DNA of 64,000 nt. Source: Alphaproteobacteria bacterium (GTDB lineage: Bacteria > Pseudomonadota > Alphaproteobacteria > UBA9219 > RGZA01). The translations under genes and the position numbers were made by a program. This document shows positions 19,092 through 27,732 of this stretch, in pieces (the first letter of the stretch is position 1; each line of letters begins with the position of its first letter). The stretch is taken from contig JAKFVN010000003.1 of assembly GCA_021732145.1 (NCBI GenBank), positions 1 to 64,000 on the forward strand. The letters are read 5' to 3'. The notes under the pieces are model-generated. The model saw nothing but the letters and a program-made list of their open reading frames with translations, searched no databases and was not told the DNA's origin.

Positions 19092-20426
19092 TTATATCAT
19101 GACATCAAATAGCCCATCGTCCTGCTTGATAAGCTCAGCCTGCATCACCGTTGAACGGCCACTGTCGAACGATGCGATGCATGCCGTTAAATACATGCGC
19201 CACAACCGGATGAAATAGCTGTCATAGCCCAGCGCGATAATCTGCTGCTTGTTGCTTTCAAAGCGCTTATGCCATTCACGCAAAGTGCGCACATAATCCT
19301 GCCCGAAGGTGAACATTTCCTTTACCTTCATGCCTGCACCTTCGGCTGCTTTTTTAAAGCGCTTGCGCGATGGGACAGCGCAACCGGGGAAAATCATTTC
19401 CTCCACAAAGCCGCGCTTGCCCTTGGTTTTTTCAAACACATCATCATCGAGCGCGATAGTTTGTATCATCGCCTTGCCGCCAGGCTTCAGGCATGACGCA
19501 ACTTTTTTAAAATACGTGCTCCAGTATGCTTCGCCCACATGCTCAAACATGCCGATGGAAACCACCGCATCGTAAACGCCGGTGACCAAGCGGTAATCCA
19601 TTAATTTCACATCGGCGCGGTCGGTCAACAATCCACGCTGCAAACGGTTCATTGCAAAATGCCCCTGCGCTTCAGAAATGGTGATGGCGGTTACATGATA
19701 GCCGCGCAATGCGGCTGCTTCCGCAAATGCGCCCCATCCGCACCCAATATCCAGAATGTGCGAGCCAAGCGGCAAATCCAGCTTGTTAAAAATGCGGTTA
19801 TATTTGGCTACCTGCGCTTCCTCAAGCGTGCGCTTTTCATTGCCTTCAAACAACGCGCAGGAATACGTCATGCCTTTATCAAGCCATAAGGCATAAAACG
19901 GGTTACCCACGTCATAATGCCGCAATACATTGCGGCGCGCACGGCTGATATTGTTTCCTGAAAGCAGGCTGCGCATCATCGTGCCAAGCATGAATAGCGG
20001 CTTGCCATAGAAATAACGCTCCAGCTGTTCAACATTCTTAAGCCCATATGCAAAAAAGCCTGGCATATCATCGCTATCCCACATGCCTTCGGCATAAGCA
20101 TTTGCAAAGCCAACCTGCCCTTGCGTCAATAACGCATCAAATGCGCGCCAGTCATGAATATGTAAATCGGCAGTAGGGCCTTCTTCAATGCCTTCACAAT
20201 TCATGAATGCACCATCAGGAAGCGTGAGCAACAAGCGTCCATAGCGTGCATGCTCAAACGCGTCAAGCAAATGGCGGTATCCGTTGCGGATATCAAGCGC
20301 TTGCGCCTGTGTTGCCTTGAACTGATTATCATTGCGCGGAGCCACTGACGGTCTTGGCATATCCGCCAGGCTCTGGCCGTTATAGCTGGAATGATTGCCG
20401 GGGTGGTTTTTTAATACATGCGTCAT
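19092..20426 (-). CDS. cfa: Cyclopropane-fatty-acyl-phospholipid synthase
   Basis: 444 residues. An N-terminal lipid-binding domain precedes the SAM methyltransferase domain with HILDIGCGWGAFAEAA. The family segments RRNVLRHYDVGNPFYALWLD, MTYSCALFEG, GMFEHVGEAYW and GFVEEMIFPGCAVPS are present. It adds a methylene bridge to unsaturated acyl chains of membrane phospholipids, typically on entry to stationary phase or under acid stress. The N-terminal ~60 residues are longer than usual and rich in N, S and R. sodB lies upstream on the same strand, separated by a probable terminator. Confidence 0.93.
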   Translation of the reverse strand: MTHVLKNHPGNHSSYNGQSLADMPRPSVAPRNDNQFKATQAQALDIRNGYRHLLDAFEHARYGRLLLTLPDGAFMNCEGIEEGPTADLHIHDWRAFDALLTQGQVGFANAYAEGMWDSDDMPGFFAYGLKNVEQLERYFYGKPLFMLGTMMRSLLSGNNISRARRNVLRHYDVGNPFYALWLDKGMTYSCALFEGNEKRTLEEAQVAKYNRIFNKLDLPLGSHILDIGCGWGAFAEAAALRGYHVTAITISEAQGHFAMNRLQRGLLTDRADVKLMDYRLVTGVYDAVVSIGMFEHVGEAYWSTYFKKVASCLKPGGKAMIQTIALDDDVFEKTKGKRGFVEEMIFPGCAVPSRKRFKKAAEGAGMKVKEMFTFGQDYVRTLREWHKRFESNKQQIIALGYDSYFIRLWRMYLTACIASFDSGRSTVMQAELIKQDDGLFDVMI

Positions 20427-20486
20427 GACACGCGCTCCACAAAAACAGATTGGTAAAAACAGGGAGTCATGTTTGCCAAATCTAAA

Positions 20487-20553
20487 TAAAAAAACGACGC
20501 AGCCTTTTGTTAGAATCCATAAAAACGTCGTAAAATGCCTGTTTTATCAGGCA
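20487..20553 (-). terminator. Terminator of sodB (two stacked hairpins)
   Basis: On the minus strand the sodB stop codon lies inside TGCCTG-N6-CAGGCA, which is followed by TTTTA. A second dyad, ACGACG ... CGTCGT, then leads into seven T residues. Together they look like a Rho-independent terminator before cfa. Confidence 0.55.
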
Positions 20554-21200
20554 GCGCTGCGCGAATGGCTGTCTGCAAACCGCTTCGCCACGTAATCCCA
20601 ATTCACAATATCCCAGAATTTTTTGAGCCAGTCAGGGCGGCGGTTATTGTATTTGAGGTAATAGGCATGCTCCCACACATCGCATAGCATCAACCCGTAA
20701 AGGCCATGCTCAACCGGGGTTTCCTGATTAGGCAGAGGAACAATTTCCAGCCGGTTTTGGTCTTTTGGATTGGTAACAAGAAAAACCCAGCCGGAGCCAA
20801 ACTGCTTTGTTCCCGCTTCCTCAAACTTCTTTTTGAAATCATCAAAGGAACCGAAATCGCGGATGATGGCTTTGGCAAGTTCGCCATCCGGCTTGCCCGC
20901 GCTCTTTGGCATGAGCACATTCCAGAAAAGCGCATGATTGGCATGACCGCCGCCCTGGTCATGCACCGCCTGGCGAATGTCTTCGGGCAATTCGTGCAAA
21001 CGGCGCAGCAAGTCATCAATCGGCAGCCCAAGCCATTGCGGGTATTTTTCAAGCGCGGCATTCAGCTTATCAACATAAGCCCTATGGTGCTTATCGTGAT
21101 GCAGCTTCATGGTTTCGGCATCAATCACGGGTTCCAGCGCATCATAGCCATACGGCAATGGCGGTAAGACATAATTTTCCTTGCTGGTTGAGCCATTCAT
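20547..21200 (-). CDS. sodB: Superoxide dismutase (Fe/Mn)
   Basis: 217 residues. Metal ligands are visible: the first His in MKLHHDKHHRAYVDKLN, the second in GGHANHALFWNVL, and Asp and His in LMLCDVWEHAYYLKY. The enzyme dismutates superoxide in the cytoplasm. Spacing and the ALFWNVL and GSGWVFL segments fit the Fe/Mn family, but metal choice cannot be settled by eye. ATG 21200 is chosen because AAGGGGAA lies directly upstream; the frame's first ATG (21224) would put that site inside the gene. Confidence 0.92.
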   Translation of the reverse strand: MNGSTSKENYVLPPLPYGYDALEPVIDAETMKLHHDKHHRAYVDKLNAALEKYPQWLGLPIDDLLRRLHELPEDIRQAVHDQGGGHANHALFWNVLMPKSAGKPDGELAKAIIRDFGSFDDFKKKFEEAGTKQFGSGWVFLVTNPKDQNRLEIVPLPNQETPVEHGLYGLMLCDVWEHAYYLKYNNRRPDWLKKFWDIVNWDYVAKRFADSHSRSAA

Positions 21201-21321
21201 GCGATTCCCCTTTCGATTTTTCAAAAGGTTTTTTAAGAAAAAATCGCATCATGGGGATAGACGGTTTTCTGACCGCTGGGGTAAGAAAATCATAATGCTA
21301 GCGGCACGCACTGCCCCCGTG

Positions 21322-21660
21322 TCAATGACACGTACTGCCCATAGTAAAATCCTGCACTTCTTGCGTGCATGGGTTCCATAAACGGTTTACGGAAATAACG
21401 CCCAGCTGACCATTCGGGCATGGTTTTTCTAAAGCCACGGTCACGGTTTTTTTATCACAGGATTTTTGATCCACATACTTCACGGGTTTCACGCAAGGGG
21501 AACAATAGGTGGAAGTGGTGTTATAGGTTTCGCTGATAACTTTTTCGTTATGCGGTGTTACACGATCCATGCTGCCTGCATTGGCATAAATGGTCAGGTA
21601 AAAATAGGACATGATGAACAGCAGAATCGCGCCCATATATTGATTGAATATAAGTCTCAT
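21322..21660 (-). CDS. Small cysteine-rich exported protein, unknown
   Basis: 112 residues. An N-terminal hydrophobic segment (about residues 9-27, signal peptide or anchor) is followed by a ~80-residue domain with six cysteines (YCSPCVK, KSC, KPCP, NPCT, STCH), enough for three disulfides. No family recognised. ATG 21660 has GAGG upstream; the frame extends to 21825 but that part has no signal or ribosome site. Probably periplasmic. Confidence 0.55.
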   Translation of the reverse strand: MRLIFNQYMGAILLFIMSYFYLTIYANAGSMDRVTPHNEKVISETYNTTSTYCSPCVKPVKYVDQKSCDKKTVTVALEKPCPNGQLGVISVNRLWNPCTQEVQDFTMGSTCH

Positions 21661-22094
21661 GACAGCCTCGTTTTGCAGGTGGTAAAACGGTCGTAAAGAG
21701 GTTGCGGGACTTAAGAAATGTTCAGAATCATGCCCCTTGTGAATAAACCTACGGGAAGCCCATATTTTTTTTCGATGTGGAAGGCACCAAGGCACATAAA
21801 AATTCCCTAAATGCAGATACGGCACCAGTCAATGAAGTGGCTATTTTGACCACTTAAACCGGCCTTGTTTTATCTGCGTGATAAACCGCCGCGGTTTTGA
21901 CGAAAATGTGAACAAACCCGTATGCACGCTGTGAATCATTGCTTGATGCAATATTTACGCAAACGAGCCTTTTCCGACATCGCGAATTGACCTGGCAATT
22001 CCAGACAATCCGTTCAGACATCACGCCGCGGTATGTCATGCGCGCTTCCCCAAGAAGCCATAAGTAGCAGTATCAAAACCAACCGGAGAACGAC
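21661..22094. other. 434-base non-coding gap between divergent small genes
   Basis: I see no credible gene here. The stretch is AT-richer than its flanks and must hold the promoters of the two divergent genes. One dyad, AAGTGG-N9-CCACTT (21835-21855), could be an operator. Confidence 0.4.
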
Positions 22095-22487
22095 ATGAAC
22101 CAGCATTTTCATACAGAAGAATATACGCCGCATATCCCTTTCCTGGCACAGCCCGTGCCGGATGATTTGATGAAAACACTGATCGGTGTTTACGCGCGCC
22201 TTTGGAAAATTGAACGCACCCATAGCCAGATTTTGCAAACCGAGCATCTGCTGCTGCAAACCCGTGGCCTGTTGGTATGCATTGAAAATTATTGCCTGAA
22301 TGGAATTGCACAAACAAACATTGTGCTGACCGATTTAGTCAATCGCCTGAAACGCCTGCAAGACAGCCTGTTCTTTGCATCCACCGGCAAGAACAACGAC
22401 GAGATTACGTCAATTGCCAACACGGTTGCTGAAACCGTGCGCTTTGCTGAAGCATCCATGCCATTCCAGCACGACAAGGCACACTAA
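22095..22487 (+). CDS. Unknown helical protein
   Basis: 130 residues, predicted mostly alpha-helical with leucine- and threonine-rich heptads (QTEHLLLQTRGLL, NRLKRLQDSLFF). No signal peptide or membrane segment. A good ribosome site (CCGGAGAACGAC) precedes ATG 22095. Not recognised. First of three small genes reading towards the YfdX-like gene. Confidence 0.55.
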   Translation: MNQHFHTEEYTPHIPFLAQPVPDDLMKTLIGVYARLWKIERTHSQILQTEHLLLQTRGLLVCIENYCLNGIAQTNIVLTDLVNRLKRLQDSLFFASTGKNNDEITSIANTVAETVRFAEASMPFQHDKAH

Positions 22488-22530
22488 AAAACACTCGGGC
22501 CAATAACCGCTTAAACACAGGAGACACGGA

Positions 22531-22728
22531 ATGAATGCAAAGTCAGTCAAGAAAAAGCTCAAGCTTATCGTGCACCCGCGCCGCTTTCCAAAGCAGACGC
22601 GAGAGCATTGCACGGCGCTTAATGCACGCATCAAGGATTATAATTGTGATGAAGTATTTGATGGTTCATGGCCCGAAGGCGATACGATTAATTTTGTGAA
22701 AAATGGCCTCATCGAAGCAGGCAGATAG
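22531..22728 (+). CDS. Small basic protein, unknown
   Basis: 65 residues, strongly basic at the N-terminus (KSVKKKLKLIVHPRRFPK) and acidic after residue 38. ACAGGAGACACGGA gives a strong ribosome site. No family recognised. A terminator follows 38 bases after its stop. Confidence 0.5.
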   Translation: MNAKSVKKKLKLIVHPRRFPKQTREHCTALNARIKDYNCDEVFDGSWPEGDTINFVKNGLIEAGR

Positions 22729-22766
22729 CGCGCCTGCTTATAATCCAATCACCTATTTCGTTTCCT

Positions 22767-22796
22767 TGCAGCGTTTTCTATAACGCTGCATTTTTT
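22767..22796 (+). terminator. Rho-independent terminator
   Basis: TGCAGCG and CGCTGCA flank a ten-base loop, followed by six T residues. It ends the transcript of the small gene at 22531-22728. Confidence 0.8.
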
Positions 22797-22902
22797 ATGC
22801 GCTATTTATTTCGGCGCGATGTTCACACCATTGTCTTTTAATCGCTGCTCCTGTCTCATCAATCCACGGCAAGCACTCCCATCCCATTCAACGGAGAAGA
22901 CC

Positions 22903-23148
22903 ATGCAAACGATTTTTGAAGTATACGATGATGATGGCAGCGTAAGCTATCTGCACATGGGCGATGAGCCAAAGGAACACGCTGACCATATTACCGGGTA
23001 CATCGCCCGCAATACGCACGAAACATTCAACCAGGAATACTACAAGCGAAATAAGGCAGTAAGCTGGTCACAATCTGAATTGCGGCCAATGACCCTGTTT
23101 CCTCACTTCAGCCAAGCGATTTCCCCAATGTTTAAGGGCGTGGAATGA
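22903..23148 (+). CDS. Small acidic protein, unknown
   Basis: 81 residues from ATG 22903, preceded by ACGGAGAAGA; an earlier in-frame ATG (22819) lies close to the terminator and lacks a ribosome site. It opens FEVYDDDGSVSYLHMGDE and carries aromatic residues throughout. Not recognised; no signal peptide. Confidence 0.5.
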   Translation: MQTIFEVYDDDGSVSYLHMGDEPKEHADHITGYIARNTHETFNQEYYKRNKAVSWSQSELRPMTLFPHFSQAISPMFKGVE

Positions 23149-23231
23149 TCCAGGCGATTTAATGCGTGACCCCCGCGCACAGGATTGATATTCTCTGCAC
23201 GCATCTGAAAATGACCAAAAAACAGGGCCGT

Positions 23232-24293
23232 ATGACTAAAAAACCCGAAGCGTTGCCCATTCTTATTTCCCTTATGGCTTTAGTTGCAGTTGCTCCGCAC
23301 GACTTGCTGGCAGCAACCAAGCATCATGCTTCAAAAAAGGAAGCGCCCGCACCGATCGTGATGGCGGCATCATCCGGGAAAAAATTCGGCCCGCCCGTTG
23401 CCGAGGTAGACATATCTGGCATTTTCGACAAGCAGGATAAAAAACCGGTTCGCCGCCGCCTGAACCGCGCCCCTGAAGCAATCAAGCTGGACTTAAGCGA
23501 TAAGCCGGGCGAAAAGCTGTTTGAAGACATTAACCGCGCGCGCTTGGCCCTCGCCCAAAATAATCTTATGTCGTCGTTGCAGCATCTGAAAGAAGCGCAG
23601 GATGATAATGCCGCCCTTGATTCAGATGGCGACAATATCGAGAAAACAGATATCCAGACTGGTCATTTCATTTTTTATCATGGCAAGCACATCGCCTATC
23701 ACTATTACTTCCCGCTTAATACCGAGCTTTCTGAATTGAACGGGCCGGAAGATACCCAATACTGGTCGCAAAATGGCGGCATCGGCGTGAAGGACGTAAC
23801 GCTTGTGAATATCACCGTTACGTTCAATGTTTCGGAAACCGGCAAGCAGCTGGCGGGTGCGGTGCAGGCAGTGCAGCAATTCAAGAACGATGAAGCGCAA
23901 ACCATCCTGACCAAGCTGGTTGAAAGCTCATCTACCATTACGAGCTCGCAAAAACTGCCGCTGATTAAGGCACGCGATAACATCATGCTCACGCGCTACT
24001 TCATCGATGCAAAAAGCTATGATGCCGCCCGCCTTGCCCTGCGCCACGCGCGCGACGGGTTGAATGACGCAAGCAACGACAAGCGCTATCAGAACAACAA
24101 GGACGAGATTAAGGCCATGGGACGCGATATTGTCGTCATATCCAAGGATGTAGCGTCCAAGGATCCCACCTTCATGGGGCAAACCGCCGTAACGCTGGAA
24201 AACTGGTGGAATAACCTTGGTGATTTATCGGACGAACAGGATGCAGACAAGTCCGAAACCGCGATTATTAACGCCATTCGCCAATCCGAATAG
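23232..24293 (+). CDS. Periplasmic YfdX-like protein
   Basis: 353 residues with a signal peptide (MTKK basic start, hydrophobic core about 8-24). Two helical repeats resemble the YfdX fold: EDINRARLALAQNNLMSSLQHLKEA and, later, LIKARDNIMLTRYFIDAKSYDAARLALRHA. YfdX proteins are periplasmic and acid- or EvgA-responsive in E. coli, with no settled biochemical role. The family call rests on the D-x-x-x-AR-x-AL-like pattern and is moderate. ATG 23232 is preferred because AGGG lies four bases upstream. The KdpD-like kinase follows on the same strand. Confidence 0.55.
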   Translation: MTKKPEALPILISLMALVAVAPHDLLAATKHHASKKEAPAPIVMAASSGKKFGPPVAEVDISGIFDKQDKKPVRRRLNRAPEAIKLDLSDKPGEKLFEDINRARLALAQNNLMSSLQHLKEAQDDNAALDSDGDNIEKTDIQTGHFIFYHGKHIAYHYYFPLNTELSELNGPEDTQYWSQNGGIGVKDVTLVNITVTFNVSETGKQLAGAVQAVQQFKNDEAQTILTKLVESSSTITSSQKLPLIKARDNIMLTRYFIDAKSYDAARLALRHARDGLNDASNDKRYQNNKDEIKAMGRDIVVISKDVASKDPTFMGQTAVTLENWWNNLGDLSDEQDADKSETAIINAIRQSE

Positions 24294-24361
24294 CTTCTTT
24301 ATAGTCAATTAAGGCAGATATGAGGGTTTAGTCATATCCAAAAAATGATATAAGCAAGGCC

Positions 24362-26380
24362 ATGAGCGAAGAATACAAAGAAATCATTGTCGCCTGCATC
24401 AACGACCATCCACAAACTATGGTGCTGCTGCGCCGCGCCGCCAGCCTTGCCAAGCGCAAGGGCATTGGCTGGATGGCATTGCACATCGTTGAAACAAACC
24501 TGCGCAGTTCCTCCAAAAAAGATGTTCAGGAACAGCGCGTGCGCTTGTTGCAAAACCTGCACCTTGCCGAAGAAATGGGCGCGGAGATTAAGACCATCAA
24601 TGCCCCGCATTTCAAACAGGGTGTACGCAATTTTATTGATGAACAAACCTCCAAAACGCGCATGGTCATTTTCCTTGGAACAGCGCATGACCGCGATTCA
24701 TTGCTTGGCCTGCTCATCCCGAACAAATACCGGATTGCGCAAAACATGCTGCCCCCCGGCAGCTCGGTTGAACTGGTTCGCTACCGCGTGCCGGTGCGCA
24801 CCCGCTCAGTCATGTATGAAGCCGTTGGCCGATTTATTAACCTGCGCGAGATTTTAAGCGCGTGCTTGATTGTTGCCCTTGCAACCATCGCCATTCTGTT
24901 CCTGCAGGAAGTCTTCGAAGGGTTCCGCAACAGCCCGCGCAACCGCACCATGGTCTATATTATTGCCTGCGTGTTTGTATCGCTGCGCTATGGGTTGTTA
25001 TCGGGCTTGCTCAGCAGCGTCCTCAGCTTCTTTGCGATGAACTATGCGTTCGAGACGATTATTATCCCAACCAACATTGCCAGAAACCTGCAAATTGACA
25101 GCCCTCCAATGCTGGTCAGCTTCTGGCTCTATGTCGCATGCTCGGTTGTTGTGAACGTGCTGGCAGGCCGTTCGCACAATGTGGTTTCAACCCTTAAGCA
25201 GCGCATTGAGCAACTGGTCATCCCGCAGCGCCTGTATAGCGACAGCTTGAAGGAAAATGACATTCAGGGTGCGCTGGCAACCATTCATAACGGCATCAAG
25301 AAGCATCTGAACCTTGAAACGGCGTTCTTCCTTCCTGCGCCATTTAATCCGGAGCGCGTTGAAATTGCCTATCCGGCAGGCATGGAATTTGCGCCGGAAG
25401 ACATGGACGCGCTGGCCTGTTCATGGCGCGAATTCCGCGTCACGGGCGCTGGCACGCTGCATTACACCAAGGCGCTCTATTGCTTCCGTCCGCTGTTAAC
25501 GCCGGAAGGCGCGCGCGGCGTATTGGCAACCAAGGCTGACACGCACTTCTTTGAAAGTCAGGATATTTCAGGAACATTAGCGGGTATTGCTGACGTTACA
25601 GCATTGGTGATTGAACGCTTGCAGCTCAGCCAGCAAATGCAGGATGGCCGTGTGCGCGAAGAAAAAGAACGTCTGCGTTCAACCCTTCTCTCCAGTATTT
25701 CGCACGATTTGAAAACGCCGCTTGCTTCCGTGGTGGGCTCTCTCACCGCATTGCAGGATATGAAAACCAGCTTGCAGCCCGAACAAAAAGATATTCTGCT
25801 TGAAACCGCGCTGGAAGAAGCACGCAGACTTGATGGCTTTATCACCAATATTCTGGAAATGACCCGCCTTGAATCCGGCCAAGTGGTGTTCAAGGAAAAC
25901 TGGGTTTCCGCCTTTGATATTGTTAGCAACGTTTATGGCCGTATGCGCAGCAAACTGCGTGGCCGCATTGTGCAGATTAATGATGATTGTCTGCGCACCA
26001 ATGAAATCTGCATTGATGCGTTCCTTGTCGAACAGGTTGCGCAGAACATCTTTGATAACATCCTGAAATACACCCCTGCGGGCACTGCGATTAATGTGTG
26101 GGGCGAGATGGAAGATAACCTTTTCACCATTCACATTCGTGACCATGGCAAGGGCATTCCTGAAGATCAGGTGGAAAAGATTTTTGATAAATACCACCGC
26201 CTGAATAAGCAGGATACGAACGTTGCCGGTACTGGCCTTGGCCTTGCCATTGCCCGCATCATCATGCGTGCACAGGGCGGCAATATCCGCGCCACCAATC
26301 ACCCGGATGGCGGCGCGGTATTTATTCTCAGCTTCTCGAATTGGCGCGGCATCCAGCTGGATGCAAAGGCCGCTGAATAG
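24362..26380 (+). CDS. KdpD-like sensor histidine kinase lacking the N-terminal KdpD domain
   Basis: 672 residues against about 890 in E. coli KdpD. It opens directly with a USP-like domain (about 1-135), so the conserved N-terminal Walker-containing KdpD domain is missing. Four short membrane helices of the DUF4118 type follow (about 158-265), then a GAF-like region (about 300-425). The HisKA domain has H448 in SSISHDLKTPLAS, and the ATPase domain has NIFDNILKYTP, DHGKGIP and GTGLGLAIA. It probably senses potassium or turgor signals. It ends 18 bases from the convergent KdpE-like regulator. No kdpFABC pump genes are nearby. Confidence 0.85.
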   Translation: MSEEYKEIIVACINDHPQTMVLLRRAASLAKRKGIGWMALHIVETNLRSSSKKDVQEQRVRLLQNLHLAEEMGAEIKTINAPHFKQGVRNFIDEQTSKTRMVIFLGTAHDRDSLLGLLIPNKYRIAQNMLPPGSSVELVRYRVPVRTRSVMYEAVGRFINLREILSACLIVALATIAILFLQEVFEGFRNSPRNRTMVYIIACVFVSLRYGLLSGLLSSVLSFFAMNYAFETIIIPTNIARNLQIDSPPMLVSFWLYVACSVVVNVLAGRSHNVVSTLKQRIEQLVIPQRLYSDSLKENDIQGALATIHNGIKKHLNLETAFFLPAPFNPERVEIAYPAGMEFAPEDMDALACSWREFRVTGAGTLHYTKALYCFRPLLTPEGARGVLATKADTHFFESQDISGTLAGIADVTALVIERLQLSQQMQDGRVREEKERLRSTLLSSISHDLKTPLASVVGSLTALQDMKTSLQPEQKDILLETALEEARRLDGFITNILEMTRLESGQVVFKENWVSAFDIVSNVYGRMRSKLRGRIVQINDDCLRTNEICIDAFLVEQVAQNIFDNILKYTPAGTAINVWGEMEDNLFTIHIRDHGKGIPEDQVEKIFDKYHRLNKQDTNVAGTGLGLAIARIIMRAQGGNIRATNHPDGGAVFILSFSNWRGIQLDAKAAE

Positions 26381-26398
26381 CCACGTGAATAGGCTGCC

Positions 26399-27151
26399 TT
26401 ACGAGGCAGCGGCGATTTTATTCCCGTTGCCATTGTTGCTCCCGTTGCTATCGCTGCGCACGGATTCCATGCGATAGCCAATACCAGCTTCGGTAATGAT
26501 ATATTGCGGGCAGGATGGCTCGGGTTCAATCTTGTCGCGCAACTGGCTGATATACACGCGCAGGTACTGCATATCATTGTTATGTGCAGGCCCCCATATT
26601 TCTTCCAAAAGCTGTTTGTGGGTCAGCATCTTGCCGCGGCGTGAAATGAAATAGCGCAGCAAATCATATTCCTTGGGTGTAAAGGTAGTTTTGACACCGT
26701 CCAGGAACACTTCATGGCGCACCAAATCCATCATGATGCGGCCATTTTCAATCGTCGGCGCACCGGCTTCCTGGGTCATGTATTTGCGCAAATTGGCCAC
26801 GATGCGGGCGATTAATACAGCTGTGTTAAAGGGCTTGGTGATATAATCATCCGCGCCAAGGGTAAGGGCCTGAATGATTTCAGCGTCATCATTGCGCACG
26901 GAACAGACGATGATGGGCACCTGCGACCATTCACGGACGGATTTGATGACTTCTTTGCCATCAATGTCCGGCAAGCCCAAATCAAGCAGAATCAAGTCGG
27001 GCTTTAACGATGCAGCAGCGCGAATGGCTTCGCGGCCCGTATCTACATCAGCAATGCATTTATAATCTGCGCCTTCCAATGTAATTTTCAGGAGCTTGCG
27101 CAATTGGGGTTCATCATCCACAACCAGAATTGTGCTTTTAATCGAATTCAT
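26399..27151 (-). CDS. KdpE-like response regulator (OmpR family)
   Basis: 250 residues. The receiver domain has DD at 12-13, phosphoacceptor D57 (LILLDLGLPDIDG) and K in ITKPFN. A winged-helix DNA-binding domain (about 130-230) includes FTPKEYDLLRYF and HKQLLEEIWG. The segments are typical of KdpE. A ~20-residue S/N/G-rich tail is added at the C-terminus. It is convoluted with the kinase tail-to-tail rather than forming the usual kdpDE operon, so the two must be expressed separately. A TTGACA hexamer at 27282-27287 on this strand may belong to its promoter. Confidence 0.88.
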   Translation of the reverse strand: MNSIKSTILVVDDEPQLRKLLKITLEGADYKCIADVDTGREAIRAAASLKPDLILLDLGLPDIDGKEVIKSVREWSQVPIIVCSVRNDDAEIIQALTLGADDYITKPFNTAVLIARIVANLRKYMTQEAGAPTIENGRIMMDLVRHEVFLDGVKTTFTPKEYDLLRYFISRRGKMLTHKQLLEEIWGPAHNNDMQYLRVYISQLRDKIEPEPSCPQYIITEAGIGYRMESVRSDSNGSNNGNGNKIAAAS

Positions 27152-27303
27152 TTTAGACCGCCTTTAATCATTGAAATAATACCCGCAGTGTTATCTTCTG
27201 CGTATCAATTGTATGTACGCAGCCGATTATGGCTGTATAAATTTTTCATAAAAATCGCGTAACAACATAGTTAAAAACCCCTGTCAAATAAGGATTAAAC
27301 TGC

Positions 27304-27732
27304 CTATTCACTTAACGGGAAGCGCAAGGTGATATTCGTGTGGCGGTTTTTTCTAATCATCACGCCTTGATTCTGGATTAAGCCCTGCACCTCTGCCCGC
27401 ACATTATATTTGCCGGGTTTTAGCTGCACCAGAAGGATAGGCCCTTCGGTATTGGCCACAAGGATTTCCTGTTTGGTGGCATCCGTGATGGTGACATGCA
27501 CATCATCCAAAAATACCCCACCCTCGCCGACCAGCACCAGTTTAAAGCTATAGCTTTTTTCGGTTGCCTCTAACTCAGCTCTATCTTCTTCACCTACACC
27601 GCCGGAGATAAAGGCTGGTGGCAATGGGCGCTCCTGATGCACATCAGGCGTTTGCGCAAATGCACTACCTGCTACAAGCAAGAAACCAAGAACAGCTGCA
27701 CCGATGGCGGTCTTTTTCATAAACACCGCCAT
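27304..27732 (-). CDS. Exported beta-sandwich-like protein, unknown
   Basis: 142 residues. The signal peptide begins at the internal MKK (ATG 27720) and ends AFA-Q. The mature part reads like a carboxypeptidase-regulatory or transthyretin-type beta domain (VHVTITDATKQEILVANTEGPILLVQLKPGKYNVRAEV). Its first ATG overlaps the stop of the WecE-type gene (TAATG), so it is translationally coupled to the glycan cluster although its function is unknown. Confidence 0.6.
   Translation of the reverse strand: MAVFMKKTAIGAAVLGFLLVAGSAFAQTPDVHQERPLPPAFISGGVGEEDRAELEATEKSYSFKLVLVGEGGVFLDDVHVTITDATKQEILVANTEGPILLVQLKPGKYNVRAEVQGLIQNQGVMIRKNRHTNITLRFPLSE

Noticed and set aside
27259-27287. Complete sigma-70 promoter for the KdpE-like gene
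   Set aside because: The TTGACA is perfect, but the -10 at 17 bases (TGTTAC) matches only three of six positions, so it is not listed as a feature.
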